Source of the DNA: Ascidia mentula
Taxonomy: Eukaryota > Chordata > Ascidiacea > Phlebobranchia > Ascidiidae
DNA length: 64,000 nt
Direction: 5' to 3'
Assembly: GCA_947561715.1 (NCBI GenBank)
Contig: OX387204.1
Span: forward strand, 13,087,001-13,151,000
Below the pieces are notes generated by a model. That model was not told where the DNA came from. It saw only the letters and a list, made by a program, of their open reading frames with translations, and searched no databases. This document shows positions 1-10,000 of this stretch, piece by piece. How positions within the stretch are numbered: position 1 is the stretch's first letter; every line of letters begins with the position of its first letter. The translations under genes were made by a program, and so were the position numbers.

Positions 1-485
1 TCCAAAGTACGTCGGCACTTTGTGCTAATTGCCTTGGTTCGACCAACGTCTCTTTTGTCAACACGAGCCGAATTTCTTCTGGCAAGGTTCGAAGAAAAAT
101 GTAGTGAAACAAAAAACATGGCTTATGACCGGCCATCAGGGACAACATTTCATCCATGAGCTGCGATGGTGATCGGTCTCCAAGCTCGGTAATGTTAAGC
201 AATCGTGCAGCTCTTTCATACTCCGTAAGTCCAAATGTTCTAAGCAAGCGTTCCTTGATTGCGGCGTATTTGTTCTGCTCAGGCGGACTTTCAAGTAGAT
301 CCAAAAGACGGCTTGCTGTTAGTTGGTCCAATGCTGACATCACATAATTATACTGCAGTATACCGCGTTCTATCGCAAGATATTTTGCGTAGCGCAAATT
401 GTGCTTCGGTTTGTTGAAACCACACTCGGGGTTGTTCAGTCCAGAACGTGGATAGTTTCAAAGAAACTTCTTCTTGATCCTGCAT
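1..485 (-). mobile_element. Ty3/Gypsy gag fossil, running off the left edge
   Basis: Read on the minus strand, this stretch gives a typical Ty3/Gypsy gag start: a Met near 485, then LSTFWTEQPRVWFQQTEAQF, the 'FW...P..WF...EAQF' signature of the family. Further on come a LTEYERAARLL-type stretch and LRTLPEEIRLVL, matching the conserved middle of these capsid-like proteins. The coding region reads off the left edge, so protease, reverse transcriptase and integrase are not visible. It looks like a broken copy with at least one break in the visible part. It lies in opposite orientation to the host gene that starts at 1034. Family assignment rests on motifs only. Confidence 0.75.
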
Positions 486-527
486 TGTCCAAGAAATATC
501 GTTTCTTGACGCTCGGGGTCACCAAAA

Positions 528-664
528 TGTGGCGTGCTTGCTGTTTATTCGTAGTCAATCGAATGTTGCGAACATGGCGTGACACATGACACGTGAGAGA
601 AACGCAAGAAAAAGGTAACAAGCACTGAAACTAACGGAACCCGCGACGGTACATCTTTACAACA
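528..664 (-). repeat. Probable LTR of the Gypsy fossil with adjacent primer-binding site
   Basis: On the minus strand a TG...CA-bounded block of about 137 bp ends just before TTTTGGTGACCCCGA, which looks like the tRNA primer-binding site that follows the 5' LTR in many Ty3/Gypsy elements. The gag start follows about 40 bases later, as expected. The second LTR lies outside the window, so neither the exact ends nor a target-site duplication can be confirmed. Confidence 0.5.
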
Positions 665-1033
665 TATTATGTCGCTACAAGACCAAATTTGGTGTTATTT
701 GATAGAATGAAGGCAAAAGAATATTTCTTTTAAAGGATTTCAACGGCAAGCGTCATTGCTTAGAGTTACGCCATTATACGCATATGATATTCATTACCGA
801 TTATGAATATGTTTTTGTTTTTTTTAATTTATAACCCGCGTTCAAAGTTTTGTTAACTGGCGATTTTTTTTGTCAACTAACATCCCTCTGGTGATTGGAC
901 AGCGGGCAGCGGGAAAGACAAGTTAAAAAATATATTACTGCCAATTTTATTATTGTTGTTTTTTGGCTGGCGAGTGCAAGGGCCCGTTTGTTTTTCGTTG
1001 CATGTTGAGTCGGACAAATCTACTAATGCAGAC
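665..1033 (+). promoter_or_regulatory. Upstream region of gene A (no motif assigned)
   Basis: This AT-rich stretch lies between the Gypsy fossil and the proposed first coding exon of gene A, so it should hold the 5' UTR and proximal promoter. Long T runs and GGCGAGTGC-type GC patches are visible. I could not assign a TATA box or initiator with confidence. The role is inferred from position only. Confidence 0.3.
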
Positions 1034-4000
1034 ATGTGTACCACTCAAGTATTGAAACAGGTAATCTTCTTGTTTTTTTGCGTTGTACCCTTATCGTTGC
1101 TTTTGTCACTCACAACATTGAAAAGTTAGTAATTTGCGCGGATTATTATAATGTTTTTAGTAGGTTAATATGCATTATCTGATGTTTTTTTGTGAAAAAT
1201 GCAAATTTACGGAAAGTGTGTGGAGGATATAATATTTGTTCCGATCTTGGTCACTCGTAAAATAATGATTGTCAACATAGCGATAGCACATACACACTAC
1301 ACGTAACCCAGATTGGAAAGTTTGCAAACTGCGCGGAGGATTTTTTTCTGTCGGTGGTGATTGCGCGGATTGTGCGCGGACTAGCGATTTTTCTGCGCGG
1401 ATTGTAGTAGATTTTTTTGTTGTTTAGTGGACTGTGCCTTTAGTAACAAGCCTATTTTCCCTTTGGCAAAAAATATTGGAATAATGTATTTTTAAGAACC
1501 GATTCATAATACTTTAATGTTATTAGCGTTTACTTAAATAAAATTGCACTTTTCACAGACGATTATATACGCTTTTTAAGCGGCTGTCAGTTACAATGGC
1601 TTGGCGTAGTTGGCACGGGTGGCGAAAGCTAGTTGGAGGGTTGCGAGTTGAAATCCCGTGCTCACAACTTTTTTTCTCCAGGAACTTATTAATGTTTTAT
1701 TGGTGTTCTTCTTTCTGGCACGGAGCTACAACGCATATAACCTAACAAAACCATTTGCCACAAACAACTGTGAAGCAAAAAAAAGTGTTTCAAAACGTTT
1801 TAACTTTATTTACACTTCATTTGTAACTTGCCAGTTGCCATCACGAAAATTTATGCAAGAAAGGGAAAGTTTGGTTCCTAATTTTTTTGTCGTGTATCCA
1901 CTTTAGAAGCAGCGCCATGCCTATGTTTACTCCGACGATCTTTCGATACGGGGATGAGTGCCATCCCATGTTTCTTGCTGCCTTTAACATAAAGTTTGGC
2001 CATCTCGTATAACGCCTCGTCACACTGGATTGCAAGGGGCATAGACCAATCAACGATTGTTCTGTTTTTGAGAACTTCAAAACTTTGTTGCCCATCCGTT
2101 TCTTGTTTTTCCATTACTCGTAGAATGACTCGGCAATTGCTTCAGTGCCTGTTTTTGCATACATAATATGAAAAACCAAGCAAAATTCCTGACCAATTTT
2201 CGTGTATAGCTCGGGGTCGATGTACCTATATGGCGCGGATAAACTTTCTTTCGTTAAATAAGGCAGCAATAAACGATCTTCCATCATTGAAAGAAACTTT
2301 TGGTGAACCTTTTAGAAACAAAGAAGGATAACTCAAGCAACCGAGTTGTAGAAACATCAATTTTAGAAAATGGCTCTTGGCTTGGGTCGCAATCTTCCGT
2401 CTTAATGTGATCAAACATTACGGCAAAGTGAGTTTGAAACATAGGCTAATCCCCAAACTACATCAAGTAAGGTTGACTTTAACCTCCTATATATGCTGGC
2501 AGAAAACTCGGCCCAAGAATTCAAAAACGCATGTTCTTCCAAAATAAGATCAAATGGATTTCCAAATTTTACGAATGTGCGTAATTTCGCCATTATAAAA
2601 TACAGATGGCAAATACTGCATTCACCCCGCTCGACCTTGTCCTTTTTTCGTTGTTCGTGATTTTCGAGAGAAGGAGAGAAAAAAATCAACGCTCAGGTCA
2701 GTGAAGCATATCCAAAGGGCCTTCAAACAGAACATTGGTGCAGAACAGTTGGGGTCTTGGGGAAAAGTCATCCAGTGTTGCAAGACTTGGAGCGATTTGT
2801 GCGCGGATTAATAATTTTTGCGCGGATTGCTAGTAAAATCACGAAAATTGCGCGGATTTTTGACCGATTTTGAAAATTCTGCGCGGAGGATAAATCCTCC
2901 GCGCACGACATATTTTCCAATCTGGCACGTAACCTTGATAGGACAACACATCTGAAACGTATTGTTGAATTGCAAAACTATTGTGATAATCTTCAAATAT
3001 AAAATGTAGTTGTTGATTTTTTTGGTGTGAATTGCTGGTAAACTGTTGGCTAATGTTTTTAGATTAACAAAGATGACCTTAAACATGTTAAACCACTAGG
3101 AAGTGGAACTTATGGTGATGTGTCTCTATGTGAGCATGAAACCTATGACCAAGTTGCTGTGAAAAAAGTAAAAATCTGTGGGTCAGAGGAAAATAAAGCA
3201 AAACTTACCACAGAGTATGCACAGTGTTTTTTTTACTACTTTCTTTATTATTGGATTTAAAAATAAATGTCAGTTTTTAATTATGTGGTAAAACTATCAT
3301 TAATTTGTGAAATATTTGTACATTTGGCAAACAAATCTGCTTTAATTGACAAATAAACTTTACCTGAAAACTACACAATCTTTATGTTTATTTTTGGAAT
3401 CATCAAGTTGTATAGCTATTATGAAACTTTTGTCTTGCAAACATGATTTTTATTGGTTTAGATTCAAAAAGGAATCCAAAATTCTTTCAAAACTTAATCA
3501 CAAAAATATCATAAAAATTTTTGGATTCACTGAATATTGTGATGGTTTTGGGTTGGTCATGGAATATGCTGGGAAGGGAAACTTGCAAGATCTTCTATAT
3601 AATAACAAGAAAAATAAAGTCCACATGAGTTTATCAACCAAATTACAAATTTTGCAGCAGATAACAAATGGATTGGATTATCTGCACTTGAGAGAAGAAC
3701 CTACAGTCCACAGAGATTTAAAACCACAAAATATTTTAATTATGTCAGATGACACAATCAAACTCGGTGATTTTGGCTCATCCAATGTTCTAAAAGCCTG
3801 TGGTGCACCTGTAACCACATTAAGCCACCAGTCAAAACAATTGACCATTTGCTATGCTGCTCCTGAGTTCATGAAAACCTGTCAAACTACCTCCACAAAG
3901 GAAGATGTCTATGGGTAATTTTATTGCACATGTTTTTTACACACGAGCAATCAGATTAACCCGCAAATGTTCTGTTATCCGACTGATTTACATTTTTCAG

Positions 4001-7000
4001 CTTTTCTATGGTAGCTTATGAAGTGCTTACTGGGACTAGCGTGTATGAGGGTGCAACAGCAAATGAATATATTCTACAAAACTTCATTTGTCGTGGTGGT
4101 AGACCTAATGAATCATTACTTGAAGAGTTCGTTAATAATGCATGCAATGCCATTGAAATTGAAATAAACAGAAAACTGGTGCAATTAATAGAAAACTGTT
4201 GGAATGGTGATCCTGAAAATCGTCCAACAATGATTGACGGTAGCAAAAATTCTAGTCTTTAGAGAATTTTTTTTGTACATATAAAGTCTGTTAGATAAAA
4301 ATCCCTGCATTTGAACATATGCTTTGCGTAAAAGATTAATATTTATGTATATATATTTATATATATCCAAAATATCTAATTGAAGATAGCTCATGTTTTT
4401 TTCCATATTGTCGAACTCGTGTTATGTCCATTTATTCCTGTTACTAAACAGTGAAGTTATGATTTGATATTTTTTAAATTTATCTCCCCACACATGAACA
4501 TAACTCTTTAACATTAAATTTGTTTCATTTAGTTGCAAACACTTTGAACCAATTGGCTAAAATGCTGCAACAAAATGGTGGAAATACCTCTGACCAGGTG
4601 TCAAACAAAAACTTAGATACAGACAAAAAAGCAAATGGAAGTCATGAAATGACAGTGGTATGAAAAATATTGTTTACGTAACATACTATGTATTTTTAAC
4701 ACACTGTCATTGGCATAGTAATGTCCCTAAACATGTAACTATTGGAGAGAAATGCCTTCATTCCCATATAATCAACATGTTACAAAGTATTCTTCGACCA
4801 GAATTCTTTATTTCTAAATTTTGTTTGTTTTTAGTACATCATTAAATATCTTATTTGTGTGGAGACGAACCACATAAATTTGTTTTGTTTTTGAATTCGA
4901 ATTTTTATTGTCAAAAAGGCATATTTAGAATTTCTTGTGTTTTATTCTTAGAATGACATGTCCCACAAGCGATTGTCCCATTCAGATTCAGTTTATCCTG
5001 TTGACAGGTTAGTTGATTTCTATGTCCATGTTTAGTTTAATTAATGTGTTACAATTTTGCAGAAAGCAAACCAAATTAACAACTAAAGAGTCAGTAGAAA
5101 GTTTAAATGCTTCGAGTGACTGTGAAAGTAAGAAGGCAGTGGAAGAAGCACATCACAAAAGGCAAGACACACTTGAATTACTACAAAAAAGCCAATTATT
5201 GCTTAGATGTTGCTTATAATATTTGTACTTTTGATGAAAGTCACCTGTGAAAATTTTATGTTTATGAAGTAATTCATGTTATATTTTTGTCAGGCTTAGT
5301 ACCAAATCAACTAATGGAAATTCAAGACAGGATCAGAGCGCGATACGTTAGCTGTGATCGCCAAGCAAGGACCTGCGCAGTGGGGCGATCCTGCCTATCA
5401 TGCCATTGCATGAAATATTACTGCGTCATCTGATACGGTGGTAGAGATCCCCTACGTATATGTGAAGGTTGCCTGGCAAGTTGTGCGCTTGCGCACCAGT
5501 GTACCTTGGCCACAATATACCCCGTGAAACCACTGAGCTCCTGTAGCTCAGTTGGTAGAGCGTTGGGCCTGGTTAGCCCAGGGTCGTGAGTTCAAACCTC
5601 ACCGGGAGCTTGATTTTTCAAATCTTGCTTCGACTTGTCAGGAAAAAGTGGCTGATCCAGCTGGGCTGCATTGCCTGGGCTGCCAAGCCTGAAAACCTCA
5701 TGATCGCGATACGTTAGCTGTGATCGCCAAGCAAGGACCTGCGCAGTGGGGCGATCCTGCCTATCATGCCATTGCATGAAATATTACTACTACTGTTTGA
5801 TTGTGTTTTTTTTTAGTTTGTGCTTAAAGTTCAATTTAAATGCAATATTTCACTGTGCTTTCCTTTTATGTTTTAATCAAGCTCTGTCATTCATAAACAT
5901 TGTTTTTATGAACTAACCAACTAATGATGTAATTGGTGATTTTGAACGTTTTGCAAAATCCAAAAATTTAAGTTATTAAATTGTAAATGCAATAAAATGC
6001 AAGCTGCTGCTTATTGATGCAACTCTCACGCAAATTGTATCGTTTAACAAAAGTGTAGTGTGTTTTATTGCTTTAAATTGTGGCAAGCGTACCATTTAAA
6101 GTCTTTCAGGTAGTATGCAAGCAACTTAAAATCACAAGCAAAATAATAGAACTTTTAGATTAAGCCATATTGGTTGTTACTTTATTCGGGTTACGTAGGT
6201 TTAGGACGCCATACCCGGGTTGTTGAACAAAAATGACAAGCCCAATAAATTTTGACTTTGCAGTCGAGTGTGTAATAAGTGGTATTGTAATCAGGGCCAG
6301 ACTTAGGAAATGGTGGGCACCATTAGTTAAGAACGTACTGGGCCTGGTGGATACCTCTGCTTCACCCCCAAAAAGTTTATCACAATAGTCAAAGCAAAAT
6401 TGAGGGATGCAGTTATGTTGGTCTTTCTGGTAAATTGCTGGGCCCCTTTTGAGTTGATCAAATCTGCCAGAACTGCCCCTGTGTGTAGCCTATTGATAGC
6501 TCTTCCAAATATTTTTGACTAATTTTTATATCCGGTTAATATATTATTTTTTGCGTTATGGGATATGTATTTTGATAAGGGTCGTAGCTACGCGAAGCGA
6601 GTAGAAAAAATTACAATGGGCGATTTGCCTGTGAAGTGGATACGGAAAAAAACCTGAAAGAATGTGTAGGTTCGTGTTTGGGAACTGGAGGTAGTAAACA
6701 ATCAACTTACACGCAGATATAAGAGTGTTGCTCAAAATGGTTCTTATTTATAGTTGCAAAATAGGTTATTCCCCAAGTTATGTTCGCATAGTATGCAAAT
6801 CAAGTTCTTTAAAGAGTTATAAGTTATTTTTAACGTTGAATGCTAAAGCAACGTTTAAAGAAGATAGGCAGAACTATTTAAAAATGGGTTCAACCCTTAT
6901 ACATGAGACCAACGCAACGCACGTTGCACGTGTAAGGTTTGCATGTGCATGCAGCCTAAACAGAAAATAACAGAGAAGCACAAATTGTTTTTGTAACTTT

Positions 7001-10000
7001 AACAAGCATATACTCTAAGATGTTAAAATACATTTGTGGAATTCTTTATGTGGTTCTAAGTCTTTTTTTATACTATAGAAATACATTGCTTTGCTAAAAA
7101 TTAAGTTGCATTCACCGACTTATGCTTTATGTTGTGTAAGTGGCCATGTTACTGTTTACTTTTTCAATGCTCACTTCTGAATTAGTTATCTTTTAGAATT
7201 TTGAAGAGAGCATGAAGATCAGGCTTTGAAATTTGACTGATACGCATAAATATGAAAATGAAACCAAACAAGGAATGGTTTTCTGGCGAGTTTGGTAAGA
7301 TTTGGTAATAAACCAACTGGGAAATAGTTGTTTGGAAATTGTGGACTGTACAATTCATTTTATTTTCACCATTGTCTTCGAAATATACAATACAAGTTGA
7401 GAAATAAGATTTGCAAAGCAATAAGCATGTGAAGCTATTAAATATATTTTTGTGGTATTCACTTATTTATCTGTGACCTAAATAACAACATACCAATTCC
7501 TGCAAATTCTGATGTTTAGAACATTTATCATTTAGTTACTCTTTTGGACTGTTACAATAATGATGACCCAGTCAGCCACTGTCGAAAAACTTTGGTCGAG
7601 TTAATGAAATCCAATGATTTGCTGGACAAGGTTGTTTCATTATACACCATATCAGGCTTGTCAAAGTACAAAAAAGAAATGTACTTTGAATTTATTTTTA
7701 GACATTTGTCAAGCATAGTTGATGAAGAAAAGGTAAGCATCGGTTTACTTTACTTGCTGAATATTTTTTTTTGTTTGGTGAAAGTAATGCTAAAAATGTA
7801 TCTTAGAAATGGATGCTTGATGAAGAGGCCGAAATACGAGATATAACAGAAAAAGTTAATGCTTGCATGTTTGATGGATCATGTGGTCTTGCTATTTGGA
7901 ACAAACCATTTAAAATTGAACATTACCTTTATGGGGTGGTAAGTTTATATTGAAAACCTGACAATGATAAAATGGTAATCGTACGCCAGTGGTTCCCAAA
8001 CTGTAGCCAGGTGGTACCTAAACAACTTGACTCAATTTAACCAAGGGTTTTGAATAATAGAATTGGAGATAACTTTTACAATTGGCAAAAGGCATTATTG
8101 TGTGATAATTACCCTTTTCTGTGTTTCATTTGCTTATAGGGTAATTCTCTGAGCATAATTGTCACATTTAGCAATTGGTGAAGCTAAAAACAATTGAAAA
8201 TGTCTCATTAAAACTTTTTTGGGGGTATATATGTCTCTGTCTTTTAATATTTTATTTTTGGTAAACTTTCTTGGCTTTTATTGTATTTTTTGAGATTTTG
8301 TGGATATTGGTAGTATGTGTATGAAACCTCCTAACAGCATGGGAACATAAAAGTTTGGGAATCACTGGACTAGATGTTTTTAATACTGCACGTTTGCAAT
8401 TTATATTCATATGTTCTCAAATATGCACAGGGATATGTTTTTCTTCTGGTTACAAATGCTGACCTGGAACACAAAGTCTTGCAACAATCTTGCACTGTGT
8501 TTGAGTTTGCTTCACTCATAAGTTCTGTTAATGTTTTGCTTCATTTATACAGCACTGTTGGGTATGAGGCAGAATATTTTGAGGTAACTATAAATTTTAT
8601 ATAATCTTTGAATAGTAGCATGGGAATTTTGCATTAAAAACACTTCCTTGGATGTGGAGGTTAGTTAGAATGTTGATATTAACGGAAGTTATCATTTTAT
8701 TTATTTTTTGTTGACATTTGCTTCTTAAATTAACTAACAGTTACATGAAGACAGTTCTGATTTTGAAAGCTCTTTGTTTTTGCAATAAACTTGATTTTAG
8801 AGATAAGGATCATAGAGATTAATCCTGTGTTGGGTTATCCTTACATAAAAACATTCCCTCATAAAAAAAATCAAAAGTTATTTAATTTTTGAAAATGTAT
8901 AGTTAACTTTCATTTCAGGCCGCCACAAGTTACACGAAAAATCTTCCAAGTCTCTTAAAAGGCTCGTTGTTTGAGGTAAGTAAGCTGGTGGTATAGTGGT
9001 CACAAATCTGTTTCTATCAAAGTTATCATATTTCTGTATTTCAGTCTTTGTTACTTGTTCCATATGATGTTCCGAGTGAAGAGTTTTCCTATTGTTTACC
9101 TGGTGGAAGAGAGTACCTTGAATGCTCCAAGATGAAGCAAAAACATGACCACAGTAACATATCCCACTTTTATCGCAGTTTTAATGCCTTTACCCTGCCC
9201 AGGGGCATCGAAAAGTTTCAAAGACAGCTAGGAAAAAAACAGATCCTTACAATAAAAGGTTTGTTTTCATGTTTTGAGTTTGCTTTTGAAAAGTACATGT
9301 CGCCCATGCATTTGAAAATGTTTCTGCAGATTTTCCAAACATGTTTAGAGATAATATTTCACAGTTATGTGAATTTTTGTTTGTGAAACAATTAGTCGTA
9401 AAAACAAAAATAGGTCACCCATGCACTGGCTTTGATATTGTTAGCTGCATTGAGGAATTTCATTTACAGTCCAAACTTTTTGCAGAGCTTCATGGAGGTA
9501 ATACCAGGTTTTGTAGTATTTTGGGGCATAAGTGTGGCAGGAGTAAATTTTGTAATTATTTTTGCAGGTTATGGTAACACTTCAACAGTCCCATATCATC
9601 CATACTTTGAACCAATAAAGGTATGTTAATTTTGTACAATAGTTTAAAATTTATTGTATTTGTAAAAGTTATTTGTATTTGCAAAATTTATTTGTTTACC
9701 TTGAATTAAAACATTTTAACACAATTGGTTAAACATAGGGAAGTTATGAGTACATCTCTGAAGTTTCCTCCATCATTGGTCCAAAGGGAGGTATGATGCA
9801 TGTTGGAAAATGTTCTGTTGTGTTCCCTAAAGATGCATTGCTCAGGGACACAAGGATTACATTGACATCATACTCAGGAAATCATGATAAATCGGTATGA
9901 AACCACATGTTATCGAACATTTTTTTAAAAATAATGTTTAATTTTTCTAGCGGGAAATAACTCCTATGTTAAAATGTGAACCACACGGAATACAATTTCA

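Noticed and set aside
5537-5609. Functional tRNA gene (Thr, GGU anticodon)
   Set aside because: The cloverleaf needs one extra base before the anticodon stem, the GGU anticodon is unusual in eukaryotes, and the flanking duplicated blocks fit a SINE head better.
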